Source: Thermoflexus sp. (GTDB lineage Bacteria; Chloroflexota; Anaerolineae; B4-G1; SLSP01). Taken from it: a stretch of 42,421 nt of DNA. Where the stretch lies: the NCBI GenBank assembly GCA_020722365.1, contig DYKY01000004.1, positions 1 to 42,421 of the forward strand, written 5' to 3'. A program made the position numbers and the translations under genes. Shown piece after piece: positions 7,211-19,635 of this stretch; positions within the stretch are counted from its first letter, which is position 1, and each line of letters begins with the position of its first letter. The notes beneath the pieces were generated by a model, which saw nothing but the letters and a program-made list of their open reading frames with translations, did no database searches and was not told the DNA's origin.

Positions 7211-7864
7211 ATGGAAGCCTATTGGAAAATGCGTCAAGTGATTGGCGTGCTCTTTCGCCTATTGACACGTCTGGAGATCATCGGAGCGGAACACATCCCC
7301 GCAGAAGGTGGCTGCTTGCTCGTCACCAATCACATTAGCCGTCTCGATACACCTACCTTGCTGGTTGCTGCGCCGCGTCGCATTTACCCGCTGGCTGCCG
7401 ATAAATACAAAACCTTTCCGGTCTTCAATTGGCTGCTCAACATCAGTGAGGTCGTCTGGATCAACCGCACCGAGTTCGACCGTGAAGCCTTGCTGAATTC
7501 GATTGCTGTGCTCAAACGGGGCGACGTGCTCGGTATCGCGCCGGAGGGGACCCGTTCCCGCAGTGGGGCGTTGCAGAAGGCTAAACCGGGCGTCGCTTTC
7601 CTGGCTGCGCGCACTGGCGTCCCCGTTGTCCCGGTTGGCATTACCGGAACCAATACTATGGTCAGTGACTTCTCGCGCCTGCGCCGGATGCACATTTGCG
7701 TCAGATTTGGCGAGGCGTTTTACCTGCCCAAGTACGGCAAGCTGACGGCGGAAGAGTTGGAGGCCACGACCGAGTTGATTATGGGGCGTCTGGCTGCGCT
7801 GTTACCACCGCCCTATCGCGGCGTATACGCCGCCAGCCCGCCTGTGTTCGCCGCCACGTCATAG
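7211..7864 (+). CDS. plsC: 1-acyl-sn-glycerol-3-phosphate acyltransferase family protein (PlsC-like)
   Basis: This 217-aa protein has the acyltransferase block I NHISRLD (40-46; the NHx4D catalytic pair) and block III PEGTRSRSG (111-119), plus the following PVVPVGITG block. It should acylate lysophosphatidic acid or a related acceptor in membrane lipid synthesis. The N-terminal hydrophobic helix (about 8-20) fits membrane association. The ATG at 7211 is preceded by GAGGGGG; the frame extends further upstream through the ACTATT repeats but that part has no ribosome binding site. Exact acceptor specificity cannot be told. It lies in the same direction as rpoB but rpoB has its own promoter. Confidence 0.85.
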   Translation: MEAYWKMRQVIGVLFRLLTRLEIIGAEHIPAEGGCLLVTNHISRLDTPTLLVAAPRRIYPLAADKYKTFPVFNWLLNISEVVWINRTEFDREALLNSIAVLKRGDVLGIAPEGTRSRSGALQKAKPGVAFLAARTGVPVVPVGITGTNTMVSDFSRLRRMHICVRFGEAFYLPKYGKLTAEELEATTELIMGRLAALLPPPYRGVYAASPPVFAATS

Positions 7865-7886
7865 ATGGATCATCGATTTTTGCGTT

Positions 7887-7914
7887 TTGACGGGAAACAT
7901 AGTCATGGTATAAT
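7887..7914 (+). promoter_or_regulatory. Near-consensus sigma70 promoter of rpoB
   Basis: TTGACG (7887-7892), a 16-base spacer and TATAAT (7909-7914) preceded by TGG (extended -10). The transcript would start near 7921 and have a leader of about 175 bases before the rpoB ATG. Confidence 0.85.
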
Positions 7915-7985
7915 ACTCGTTCGCATGTCTTTATTGTCGTGTTGTTTTATTGTTCATCATTGCGCGAGCGATGAGGGAAACAGCA

Positions 7986-8060
7986 GCACCCACCGTCAGG
8001 TGGGCACCCACCGTCAGGTGGGCACCCACCGTCAGGCGGACGCTCCCACCGGACGGTGGG
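7986..8060 (+). repeat. Four consecutive hairpins in the rpoB leader
   Basis: An 18-base unit is repeated three times (7986-8003, 8004-8021, 8022-8039). Each contains CCCACC, a GTCA loop and GGTGGG; the third copy has GGCGGA in the right arm and is imperfect. A fourth hairpin, CCCACC-GGAC-GGTGGG, spans 8045-8060. The last arm ends 34 bases before the rpoB start codon. Because all arms are mutually complementary, longer alternative pairings are possible. There is no T-run, so it is not a simple terminator. Confidence 0.8.
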
Positions 8061-8094
8061 TGTCATAGTGGCGCCCAGGAGGGGAAGAAATAGC

Positions 8095-11994
<3,900 letters not shown>

Positions 11995-12018
11995 GTTGCG
12001 CGCTGCGCGGCGAATGGG

Positions 12019-12046
12019 TTGACGTTTTTTCCCTTTGTGGTAGAAT
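12019..12046 (+). promoter_or_regulatory. Promoter of the rpsL (str) operon
   Basis: TTGACG (12019-12024), 16 bases, and TAGAAT (12041-12046) preceded by TGG. It lies 24 bases after the rpoB stop and about 215 bases before rpsL. Confidence 0.8.
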
Positions 12047-12060
12047 TCTCATTCGCTGAC

Positions 12061-12210
12061 GGCAGCAAGAACTCCTGCCATCGACAAGTGAAAGGGGCTG
12101 AAAGCTAAGGGCAACAAGCCAAGTGCAGCAAGCCCCGTGTACTACGACAACAACGAGGAGGCCATCGCAGCTAAAGATGGCCTTCTTCACTGGAAATATG
12201 AAGGTTTTTT
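12061..12210 (+). promoter_or_regulatory. Structured rpsL leader, candidate attenuator
   Basis: The leader can form GGCAG/CTGCC (12061-12065 / 12075-12079) and GGGGCT/AGCCCC (12094-12099 / 12131-12136). A long hairpin follows around GGCCATC (12160-12166) and GATGGCC (12176-12182), extendable to about 12 bp with two G-U pairs (12155-12187). The right arm of that hairpin overlaps the left arm of a weaker hairpin, CTTCA (12185-12189) / TGAAG (12199-12203), which is followed by a run of six T (12205-12210). The two are mutually exclusive, as in a transcription attenuator. Which ligand would switch it is unknown; S12 or S7 are natural candidates. Confidence 0.45.
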
Positions 12211-12260
12211 ACCATAGACTGGTCTGATCCCGGGTTATGGGTTAAGTTGAGGAGGAAAAA

Positions 12261-12698
12261 GTGCCTACAATCAATCAGTTGCTGCGCAAAGGACGCAAAC
12301 CGAAGCCGCGCAAAGAGCAGGCGCCCGCGCTTCTGTATAACGTGAATACGAAGAAGGGTGGCCGGCGCACGCGACCAGGGGGCGGCAATCCGCAGAAGCG
12401 TGGTGTTTGCACTGTGGTGAAGACAACCACACCCAAGAAACCGAACTCTGCGCTGCGCAAGATCGCGCGTGTCCGGTTGTCCAACCGTATCGAAGTCACG
12501 GCTTATATTCCTGGTGAAGGACACAATTTGCAGGAGCACTCGGTGGTGCTCGTGCGTGGTGGCCGTGTGAAAGACCTTCCCGGTGTGCGCTATCACATTG
12601 TTCGCGGCGCCTTGGATGCCACGGGTGTTGATGGACGCAGCCAACAGCGTTCCAAGTACGGCACCAAGAAAGTTGCTAAGGGCGCTGCGAAGAAGTAG
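12261..12698 (+). CDS. rpsL: 30S ribosomal protein S12
   Basis: S12 sits at the decoding centre of the small subunit. The 145-aa product has the conserved [13 protein letters not shown] and [20 protein letters not shown] blocks and a Lys at the classical streptomycin site. Compared with E. coli S12 it carries about 16 extra residues between PALL and NPQKRGVC (about 25-43), basic and glycine-rich, and it has a longer C-terminal tail. The start is GTG at 12261 after GAGGAGG. It begins the str operon and is followed by rpsG. Confidence 0.98.
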   Translation: MPTINQLLRKGRKPKPRKEQAPALLYNVNTKKGGRRTRPGGGNPQKRGVCTVVKTTTPKKPNSALRKIARVRLSNRIEVTAYIPGEGHNLQEHSVVLVRGGRVKDLPGVRYHIVRGALDATGVDGRSQQRSKYGTKKVAKGAAKK

Positions 12699-12718
12699 TA
12701 AAGGAGACCGAGTAAACC

Positions 12719-13189
12719 ATGCCGAGACGAAGTAGTCCACCTAGACCTGAAGTCCCCGCCGATATCCGCTTCAACAGCGTGCCGTTACAGCGGTTTATCA
12801 ATCGGATGATGCATGTCGGCAAGAAGAGCGTCGCGCAGCGTGTGATGTACAAGGCGTTGGATCGCGTCGAGTCGCGTACCAACAAGCCTGCTATTGAGGT
12901 CTTCGATGCTGCGTTGCGTAACGTCGCGCCCGCTGTTGAGATCAAGCCGCGCCGTGTGGGTGGGGCCACTTATCAGATTCCGGTTGAAGTGCCGGTGCAC
13001 CGCCAGCTTTCTTTGGCGATTCGCTGGATTTTGGAGGCCGCGCGCAAGCGGTCAGGCCACGGAATGGTCGAGAAGTTATCGGCTGAGTTGATGGATGCTG
13101 CCAATGGCGCGGGTGCTGCGGTCAAGAAACGTGAGGATACCCTGCGTATGGCGGAGGCGAACCGCGCTTTTGCGCACCTCCGTTGGTAA
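12719..13189 (+). CDS. rpsG: 30S ribosomal protein S7
   Basis: S7 nucleates assembly of the 30S head and contacts E-site tRNA. The 156-aa length is normal, and the FINRMMHVGKKSVAQRVMY and PVEVPVHRQLSLAIRW blocks are typical. The N-terminus MPRRSSPPRPEVPADIRFNS is the common bacterial form. An ATG with AAAGGAGA upstream lies 20 bases after rpsL. Confidence 0.98.
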   Translation: MPRRSSPPRPEVPADIRFNSVPLQRFINRMMHVGKKSVAQRVMYKALDRVESRTNKPAIEVFDAALRNVAPAVEIKPRRVGGATYQIPVEVPVHRQLSLAIRWILEAARKRSGHGMVEKLSAELMDAANGAGAAVKKREDTLRMAEANRAFAHLRW

Positions 13190-13280
13190 ACGGTCTGCGC
13201 TGGTAAGCGGCAGTTAGTTTGCCGGACGAGCGCATCAACACGAGTGGGCTGCCGCTGGTTAAATAAAGAAGTGGTTGGCG

Positions 13281-15353
13281 ATGGCCGCAGAACATTCACT
13301 TGCACATATTCGTAACATCGGCATCATAGCACACATCGATGCCGGCAAGACGACGACGACCGAGCGAATCCTGTATTACACAGGGAAGACGCACCGGTTG
13401 GGTAACGTCGATGAGGGAACAACCGTCACCGACTGGATGGTCCAGGAACGGGAACGCGGGATCACGATCACGTCAGCCGCTGTCACATCTTATTGGCGCG
13501 GGCATCAGATCAACATCGTGGATACTCCTGGTCACATCGACTTTACCGCCGAGGTGCAGCGCAGCTTGCGGGTTTTGGACGGTGGGGTCGTCGTTTTCGA
13601 CGGGACAGCGGGCGTGGAACCGCAGTCCGAAACGGTGTGGCGACAGGCGCGGTTGTTCGGTGTTCCGCTCCTGGCCTTCATTAATAAGATGGATAAACTC
13701 GGCGCCGATTTCGCGCACGCAGTCGAGACGATGCGCGGGCGTCTGAAGGCGCACCCTCTGCCCATTCAATGGCCGATGGGGGCCGAATCGAGTTTCCGTG
13801 GGGTGGTGGACTTGCTCGCGTGGAAAGCCATCATCTGGGCCGACGAGCTAGGAACGGTCACGCAGGAAATCCCGGTTCCCGAAGAGGTTGAGACCGATGC
13901 CTGGGTCGCGCGCGAAGCGATGATTGAGACCATCGTCGAGACCGATGACGATTTAACGGAACGCTATCTGGAAGGCGAGGAGATTGCAGAGAAGGAATTG
14001 CGCGTTGCGCTTCGTCGGGCGACGCTGCGCGGTGACCTGCAACCTGTTCTGTGTGGGTCTTCCCTGCGCAACAAAGGCGTGCAGTTATTGCTCGACGCTA
14101 TAGTGGATTTCTTGCCTTCGCCGGAGGATGTTCCGCCGGTTCGCGGTGAGAATCCCAAGAAGGGCACTATCGAAGAGCGTCCGGCGGACCCTGAAGCGCC
14201 GCTGGCGGCTCTGGTCTTTAAAATTGCTACAGACCCTTACGTGGGGCGTTTGGCTTACTTCCGGGTGTATTCCGGAAAGATAAGCCGGGGCAATGTTTAT
14301 CTGAACCCCACCAAGGGGATACGCGAACGAGTCCCGAAGCTGCTGCGGATGTTTGCCGACCGCCGGGAAGAGGTGGACGAGTTGAGCGCAGGCGACATCG
14401 GTGCGACGCTCGGTTTGAAGGGCACTTTTACCGGCGACACGTTGTCTGCAATGCACGCGCCGATCATCCTGGAAACCATTCGTTTCCCTGAACCGGTGAT
14501 CTCGGTGGCGGTGGAACCGCGCACAGTCGCGGATCAAGATCGCCTGAACGAAGCGTTGCAGCGGCTTGCTGAAGAGGACCCTACGTTCCGGGTACGTCTG
14601 GATGAAGGGACAGGGCAGACCGTCATCTCGGGGATGGGGGAGTTGCACCTGGACATTCTGGTGGACCGGATGCTGCGCGAGTTCAACGTGCAGGCCAGTG
14701 TGGGCAGGCTGCGGGTCTCGTATAAAGAAACGGTCACCCGTACCAGCCAGGCCGATGTGGTTTTCGATCGGATGCTGGCCGGAAAACCCCAGTACGCACG
14801 GGTTGTTTTGGAAGTTGCCCCCGCTGACATGGGTGGGGAGTCGCGATTTGAGAATACACTGCGTCCGCAGGACCTGCCGCCGACGTTTGTTGAGGCGGTC
14901 AGAGCTGGGGCGCTAGAATCGTTGGATAGCGGTTTCCTGGCAGGGTATCCGGTGGTGGGCGTGATCGTCCGGTTGGTAGGGGCGGAGATACATCCTGAGT
15001 TTTCGACGGAGATCGCCTTCAAAGCAGCAGCGGCACAGGCTTTTCACCAGGCCGTCGAAGCGGCGGCTCCGGTGGTGCTGGAGCCGGTGATGGATGTCGA
15101 AGTTGTCCTGCCGGAGGAGTTCCTCGGCGAGGTGTTGGGCGATTTGAACGCTCGCGAGGCCAATGTTCAAATGATGGAAGCACGTCCTGGCGGCGGGCAG
15201 GCCGTTCGAGCGTATGCTCCTTTAGCAAAAATGTTTGGTTATGCAACCGACTTGCGAAGTATGACGCAGGGACGGGGGACATTCACAATGGAGTTCCATC
15301 ACTATGCACCGGTGGACTCCCGGCAAATGGATGCCATTTTATATGGCACGTAG
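13281..15353 (+). CDS. fusA: Elongation factor G
   Basis: This 690-aa translocase GTPase has P-loop AHIDAGKTT, switch I QERERGITI, switch II DTPGHIDF and NKMD, followed by domains II to V. The ATG at 13281 is preferred over the TTG two codons earlier; the ribosome binding site is weak. In domain IV, where E. coli EF-G has QSGGRGQYGHV, this protein has RMLAGKPQYARV (about residues 497-508), so the loop that reaches into the decoding site is altered. The rest of domain IV and domain V (EPVMDVEVVLPEEFLGEVLGDLNAR region, TQGRGTF) is normal. It is the third gene of the str operon; a paralogous fusA elsewhere in the genome is possible. Confidence 0.95.
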   Translation: MAAEHSLAHIRNIGIIAHIDAGKTTTTERILYYTGKTHRLGNVDEGTTVTDWMVQERERGITITSAAVTSYWRGHQINIVDTPGHIDFTAEVQRSLRVLDGGVVVFDGTAGVEPQSETVWRQARLFGVPLLAFINKMDKLGADFAHAVETMRGRLKAHPLPIQWPMGAESSFRGVVDLLAWKAIIWADELGTVTQEIPVPEEVETDAWVAREAMIETIVETDDDLTERYLEGEEIAEKELRVALRRATLRGDLQPVLCGSSLRNKGVQLLLDAIVDFLPSPEDVPPVRGENPKKGTIEERPADPEAPLAALVFKIATDPYVGRLAYFRVYSGKISRGNVYLNPTKGIRERVPKLLRMFADRREEVDELSAGDIGATLGLKGTFTGDTLSAMHAPIILETIRFPEPVISVAVEPRTVADQDRLNEALQRLAEEDPTFRVRLDEGTGQTVISGMGELHLDILVDRMLREFNVQASVGRLRVSYKETVTRTSQADVVFDRMLAGKPQYARVVLEVAPADMGGESRFENTLRPQDLPPTFVEAVRAGALESLDSGFLAGYPVVGVIVRLVGAEIHPEFSTEIAFKAAAAQAFHQAVEAAAPVVLEPVMDVEVVLPEEFLGEVLGDLNAREANVQMMEARPGGGQAVRAYAPLAKMFGYATDLRSMTQGRGTFTMEFHHYAPVDSRQMDAILYGT

Positions 15354-15365
15354 GACCAGCGCAGT

Positions 15366-15401
15366 ATAGCGGAGTGGACTGTAAGCAGACAGTGTCGCTA
15401 T
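15366..15401 (+). repeat. Hairpin in the fusA-tuf spacer
   Basis: ATAGCG (15366-15371) pairs with CGCTAT (15396-15401); inside, ACTGT and ACAGT pair around AAGCAG. It has no T-run directly after it. It lies about 70 bases before tuf and could be a processing or regulatory site. Confidence 0.4.
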
Positions 15402-15469
15402 CTTGGTTGGTACATCATTTGAGTCAGTTAAATAAGATCAATCAGTAAAGAAATAAGGAGAGGCAAGCA

Positions 15470-16690
15470 ATGGCTAAAGAGAAATTTGAGCGCACAAAGC
15501 CACATGTGAACGTTGGGACGATTGGTCATATTGACCATGGGAAGACCACCTTAACTGCGGCGATCACCCGCACCCTGGCGACCAAGGGGTGGGCGACTTT
15601 CAAGGGTTACGACGAAGTTGCCAAGGCGGATGCCAAGATGTTCCGCCGTGACGCGACCAAAATCCTGACCGTCGCTATCTCTCACGTAGAGTACGAAACC
15701 GAGAAACGCCACTATGCGCACGTGGACTGCCCTGGTCACCGCGACTACATCAAAAATATGATCACGGGTGCGGCGCAGATGGATGGCGCTATCCTGGTGG
15801 TGTCCGCGGTGGATGGTCCGATGCCTCAGACGCGCGAGCACATCCTCCTGGCGCGCCAGGTTGAAGTTCCTGCGATTGTGGTCTATATGAATAAAGTCGA
15901 CTTGATGGACGACCCCGAGCTGTTAGAGTTGGTTGACCTGGAGATCCGTGAGGTGCTGAGCAGCTACGGTTTCCCCGGTGACGAAACCCCCATCGTGCGC
16001 GGGTCTGCGTTGGCGGCCTTGAACTGCAAGAGCGACGATCCCAATGATCCGGCCTACGAGTCAATCTGGGAGTTGATGCGCGTGGTCGACGAGTACATTC
16101 CTACGCCGCAACGCGATGAGGATAAGCCCTTCCTGATGTCCATCGAGGATGTCTTCTCCATCAAGGGGCGTGGTACGGTCGTCACCGGGCGTGTGGATCG
16201 TGGGACGATGCGCCCCAACACCGAGGTCGAGTTGGTGGGCGACATGTACGAGAAGCCCCGCAAGACCGTGGTGACTTCGATGGAAATGTTCCATAAGACA
16301 CTCGACGTGGTGCGGGCGGGCGATAATGCGGGTCTGCTGCTGCGCGGCGTTGACAAGGACGAGGTAGGGCGTGGCGTCGTTGTAGCTGCTCCGAATACCA
16401 TTCGTGCGCAGCGCAAGTTCGAGGCCGAGGTCTACATCCTGCGTCGTGATGAAGGTGGGCGTCACAAGCCCTTCTTCTCCGGTTACAAGCCCCAGTTCTT
16501 CATCAGCACGATGGACATCACCGGCACCGTCGAGTTGCCGCAAGGCGTCGAAATGGTTATGCCGGGCGACCGCACCAATATGACGGTGGAGCTGATCTCG
16601 CCGGTGGCGATTGAGTCCGGTCAGCGTTTCGCCATTCGTGAGGGTGGGTTGACTGTTGGTGCCGGTATCATCACCAAGATTTTGGGCTAA
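15470..16690 (+). CDS. tuf: Elongation factor Tu with a non-canonical switch I
   Basis: The 406-aa product delivers aminoacyl-tRNA to the ribosome. It has GHIDHGKTT (P-loop), DCPGH (switch II, catalytic His90), NKVD and GSAL, and the usual domains II and III ending [15 protein letters not shown]. The start ATG follows AAGGAGAGG. In place of the near-universal EEKARGITI of switch I it reads [10 protein letters not shown] (59-68), with about five extra residues before it. The Thr that binds Mg2+ is kept as Thr67, but the Arg-Gly pair is not. The residue after the catalytic His is Arg91, as in archaeal/eukaryotic EF-1A, instead of Ala. The sequence is otherwise orthodox and sits in the normal operon position. 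Confidence 0.95.
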   Translation: MAKEKFERTKPHVNVGTIGHIDHGKTTLTAAITRTLATKGWATFKGYDEVAKADAKMFRRDATKILTVAISHVEYETEKRHYAHVDCPGHRDYIKNMITGAAQMDGAILVVSAVDGPMPQTREHILLARQVEVPAIVVYMNKVDLMDDPELLELVDLEIREVLSSYGFPGDETPIVRGSALAALNCKSDDPNDPAYESIWELMRVVDEYIPTPQRDEDKPFLMSIEDVFSIKGRGTVVTGRVDRGTMRPNTEVELVGDMYEKPRKTVVTSMEMFHKTLDVVRAGDNAGLLLRGVDKDEVGRGVVVAAPNTIRAQRKFEAEVYILRRDEGGRHKPFFSGYKPQFFISTMDITGTVELPQGVEMVMPGDRTNMTVELISPVAIESGQRFAIREGGLTVGAGIITKILG

Positions 16691-16730
16691 TTGAGAAACT
16701 GCTCGCAGTTTACGCTATACAAGGTGGTTT

Positions 16731-17039
16731 ATGGCTAAACAACGTATTCGTATTCGGTTAAAGGGATATGATCATCGTATCCTGGATGAGTCCGCGCGGC
16801 GTATCGTCGAAGCGGCTGAACGGACGGGAGCGCGGGTCGTCGGCCCGGTGCCGCTGCCGACCAAGATCGAGCGATTTACGGTACGACGTTCGACTTATAT
16901 CGACAAGGATAGTCACGAGCATTTCGAGATTCGCACCCATAAGCGATTGATCGATATTCAGGAACCGGATTCGAAGACTATTGATACGCTGATGCGGCTG
17001 AATATGCCGGCCGGCGTCGATATCGAAATCAAACTTTAA
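16731..17039 (+). CDS. rpsJ: 30S ribosomal protein S10
   Basis: S10 belongs to the head of the small subunit and, as NusE, also joins antitermination complexes. The 102-aa product shows [17 protein letters not shown] at the start and [20 protein letters not shown] in the middle, both classical. The ATG has AAGGTGG upstream. The gene opens the S10 group 40 bases after tuf and is separated from rplC by a structured spacer. Confidence 0.98.
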   Translation: MAKQRIRIRLKGYDHRILDESARRIVEAAERTGARVVGPVPLPTKIERFTVRRSTYIDKDSHEHFEIRTHKRLIDIQEPDSKTIDTLMRLNMPAGVDIEIKL

Positions 17040-17063
17040 GCATTGAGTTGCGCTGCTATAGCT

Positions 17064-17108
17064 GCCCCCTGGTCGTTTCCTAAACTACAGGGTTAAGGAC
17101 CAGGGGGC
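17064..17108 (+). promoter_or_regulatory. Perfect 11-bp hairpin between rpsJ and rplC
   Basis: GCCCCCTGGTC (17064-17074) is exactly complementary to GACCAGGGGGC (17098-17108), with a 23-base loop. No T-run follows. A stem this stable in the leader of rplC-rplD suggests a ribosomal-protein binding or RNA-processing site; the partner is not known. Confidence 0.55.
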
Positions 17109-17170
17109 TAGTGTGGCGGCAGCATGGGATGATGCGGCAACCTAGTGCTGGCAGTCCCAAGGAGGATAGG

Positions 17171-17833
17171 GTGAAAGGGATTCTAGGTACAAAAGTGGGG
17201 ATGACCCAGATCATTCAAGAGGACGGTCTTGTGGTGCCGGTGACGGTGGTCGAAGCCGGGCCGTGCTTTGTCACAGGAATCCGCACTCCTGAGCGCGATG
17301 GTTACCGCGCGGTTCAACTGGGGTTCGGTCCGACGAAGTCCCAACGCTTGAGCAAGGGACAGCGGGGCCATTTGCAGCAAGCCGGTGCGCCTGATCTGCG
17401 CCATTTGCGCGAGCTGCGCATCCGTGAGGATGAGGAGTACGAGCTGGGGCAGCGGGTGTTGGTTGACATTTTCCAGGCAGGAGAGCGTGTCGATGTTGAG
17501 GCGACCTCCAAAGGGCGCGGGTTTGCCGGTGTAGTCAAACGCTATCACTTTGCCGGTGGTCCGCGTACCCACGGTCAGTCGGATCGGGAACGCGCGCCGG
17601 GTTCAATCGGTGCGTGTGCCACGCCCGGTAAGGTGTGGAAAGGGAAGAGAATGCCCGGTCGTATGGGCGGTAAGAAGACAACGGTTTCCAATTTGGAAGT
17701 TGTGCTGGTTGATCCAGAGCGGAATCTGATCGCTGTGCGGGGTAGTGTCCCTGGGCCAAATGGTGGTTTGGTCTTGATCAAGATCGCCCGTAAGCAGAAG
17801 CCTGACAGGTCAGGCGCTAAGGGAGGCAAGTAG
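17171..17833 (+). CDS. rplC: 50S ribosomal protein L3
   Basis: L3 helps form the peptidyl-transferase centre. The GTG at 17171 follows AAGGAGG and gives VKGILGTKVGMTQI, the standard L3 N-terminus; an earlier in-frame GTG at 17111 lies in the hairpin spacer. The 220-aa product has the RAPGSIGACATPGKVWKGK block and the RMPGRMGGKKTTV loop. It is followed 2 bases later by rplD, and so the two are translated together. Confidence 0.98.
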   Translation: MKGILGTKVGMTQIIQEDGLVVPVTVVEAGPCFVTGIRTPERDGYRAVQLGFGPTKSQRLSKGQRGHLQQAGAPDLRHLRELRIREDEEYELGQRVLVDIFQAGERVDVEATSKGRGFAGVVKRYHFAGGPRTHGQSDRERAPGSIGACATPGKVWKGKRMPGRMGGKKTTVSNLEVVLVDPERNLIAVRGSVPGPNGGLVLIKIARKQKPDRSGAKGGK

Positions 17834-17835
17834 CA

Positions 17836-18468
17836 ATGCTTATTCCAGTCATGAATATGCAGGGCGAGAAAGTTGATGAGATCGAACTGCGCCCGGATAT
17901 TTTTGAGGCGGCAGTGAATGTGCCGTTGATGCACCAGGCATTGGTGCGCCAGCTGGCGAATGCGCGCCTCGGGACCCACAAGACGAAGACTCGCGGTGAA
18001 AACAACCGCTCGAAAGCCAAGTGGTATCGTCAGAAGGGCACCGGTCGCGCCCGCCACGGCAGTCGCAACGCCCCAACCTTTGTGGGCGGCGGTATTGCGC
18101 ACGGGCCTGTGCCGCGTAGCTACGAGAAAAAGATGCCGCTGAAGATGCGGCGCGCAGCGTTGCGGTCGGCGCTTTCGGTCAAAGCCGCGGCGCAGCAGAT
18201 CGTCGTGGTCGATCGGTTGGCGATGGATGCCCCAAAAACAAAAGAGATGGTGCGGGTGTTGCACAATTTGTCCGTGGTGGATGGTAAGGCCCTGATCCTG
18301 CTCCCGGAACGCAATTCGCCTGTTGAACTCTCTATCCGCAATTTACCCACGGCCAAAGCGCTGCGTGCGCATTATCTGAACGTCAAGGACCTGATGAGCG
18401 TCGACTATCTCGTTATGCCATTGGGGGCGCTTGAGGTGGTCGAGTCTATTTTGGGGCTGGCCTCCTAG
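17836..18468 (+). CDS. rplD: 50S ribosomal protein L4
   Basis: L4 lines the peptide exit tunnel and in some bacteria regulates the S10 operon. The 210-aa product contains the tunnel-loop block WYRQKGTGRARHGSRNAP and GGGIAHGPVPRSY. The C-terminal part has the normal alpha/beta fold ending in VESILGLA. Its start codon is 2 bases after the rplC stop. Confidence 0.98.
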   Translation: MLIPVMNMQGEKVDEIELRPDIFEAAVNVPLMHQALVRQLANARLGTHKTKTRGENNRSKAKWYRQKGTGRARHGSRNAPTFVGGGIAHGPVPRSYEKKMPLKMRRAALRSALSVKAAAQQIVVVDRLAMDAPKTKEMVRVLHNLSVVDGKALILLPERNSPVELSIRNLPTAKALRAHYLNVKDLMSVDYLVMPLGALEVVESILGLAS

Positions 18469-18490
18469 ACACGGCGAGAGGAGTAGAATC

Positions 18491-18778
18491 ATGGATACCT
18501 ATGAAGTCATTGTCCGCCCACTAGAAACGGAAAAAGCCTACATCCAACGCGAGTTAGGGCAGTACGTTTTTATGGTCAATCGTAAAGCGAATAAAGCACA
18601 GATTTCACGTGCTGTCGAGGAAATCTACAACGTCAATGTGCAATCTGTGAATGTAATGAACATGCCGGCCAAGATCAATCACACCCGAGGACGCCGCATG
18701 GTCACACGCCGTGCGCCGTGGAAAAAAGCTGTTGTGACTTTGGCGCCGGATGAATCGATCGAGGCTCTGGAGGCTTAG
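18491..18778 (+). CDS. rplW: 50S ribosomal protein L23
   Basis: L23 sits at the tunnel exit and docks signal recognition particle and trigger factor. The ATG at 18491 ([17 protein letters not shown]) is preceded by GAGAGGAG. The 95-aa product has [18 protein letters not shown] and the basic loop with [16 protein letters not shown]. It ends 1 base before rplB. Confidence 0.97.
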   Translation: MDTYEVIVRPLETEKAYIQRELGQYVFMVNRKANKAQISRAVEEIYNVNVQSVNVMNMPAKINHTRGRRMVTRRAPWKKAVVTLAPDESIEALEA

Positions 18779-18779
18779 G

Positions 18780-19619
18780 ATGGCAATTAAGAATTATAAG
18801 CCCACCTCTCCCGGTCGCCGTTGGATGACCGGACAGACGTTTGAAGAAATCACGCGGGTGGAGCCAGAAAAAACCCTGGTGCGCCCTTTGCACAAGAAGT
18901 CAGGTCGCAACGCCTACGGACGGATCACGGTGCGCCATCGCGGGGGCGGTCACGCGCGCCAGTATCGCCTGATCGACTTCCGGCGTGACAAGTACGACAT
19001 TCCGGCGCGAGTAGATTCGATCGAATACGATCCTAATCGCTCGGCGCGCATTGCTCTGTTGGTCTATGCCGATGGCGAGAAACGCTACATCCTGGCGCCC
19101 TTGGGCTTGCGCGTGGGAAACACGGTGGTCAGCTCCCAGAAGAGTGCGGAAGTCTACGTGGGCAATGCGATGCCTCTGGAGCGTGTGCCGTTGGGAACGA
19201 TGGTCCATAATGTTGAGCTTTACCCTGGTCGCGGCGGCCAACTGGTTCGCGCGGCAGGAGCGACGGCTCAGGTTTTGGCAAAAGAAGGTGATTATGTGAC
19301 ATTGCGTTTGCCCAGTGCTGAAATGCGCCGTGTTCACAAAAGCTGCATGGCAACTGTGGGACAGGTCGGTAACCTGGATCATGCGAACGTCAAATTGGGC
19401 AAGGCTGGACGCAAACGTTGGTCTGGATGGCGTCCTGCAGTGCGTGGTTCGGCGATGTCACCGCGCGACCATCCCCACGGGGGTGGTGAAGGGCGTTCGC
19501 CGGTCGGTATGTCCGGTCCGAAGTCTCCGTGGGGCTGGCGGACGTTGGGTCGTAAGACTCGCCGGAACAAATCTACTGACAAATACATTGTTCGTCGGCG
19601 CAACGCCGGTCGCCAGTAA
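18780..19619 (+). CDS. rplB: 50S ribosomal protein L2
   Basis: L2 is needed for subunit association and peptidyl-transferase assembly. The 279-aa product has the RNA-binding stretch [19 protein letters not shown] and the highly conserved [19 protein letters not shown] near the C-terminus, with the essential His. The ATG is 1 base after the rplW stop, with GGAGG lying in the end of rplW. Length is normal. Confidence 0.98.
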   Translation: MAIKNYKPTSPGRRWMTGQTFEEITRVEPEKTLVRPLHKKSGRNAYGRITVRHRGGGHARQYRLIDFRRDKYDIPARVDSIEYDPNRSARIALLVYADGEKRYILAPLGLRVGNTVVSSQKSAEVYVGNAMPLERVPLGTMVHNVELYPGRGGQLVRAAGATAQVLAKEGDYVTLRLPSAEMRRVHKSCMATVGQVGNLDHANVKLGKAGRKRWSGWRPAVRGSAMSPRDHPHGGGEGRSPVGMSGPKSPWGWRTLGRKTRRNKSTDKYIVRRRNAGRQ

Positions 19620-19635
19620 GTAAGGGAGGTATAGA

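Noticed and set aside
15403-15440. Separate promoter for tuf in the fusA-tuf spacer
   Set aside because: The best TTGGTT / TTAAAT pair has a 19-base spacer and poor matches, so I did not call it.
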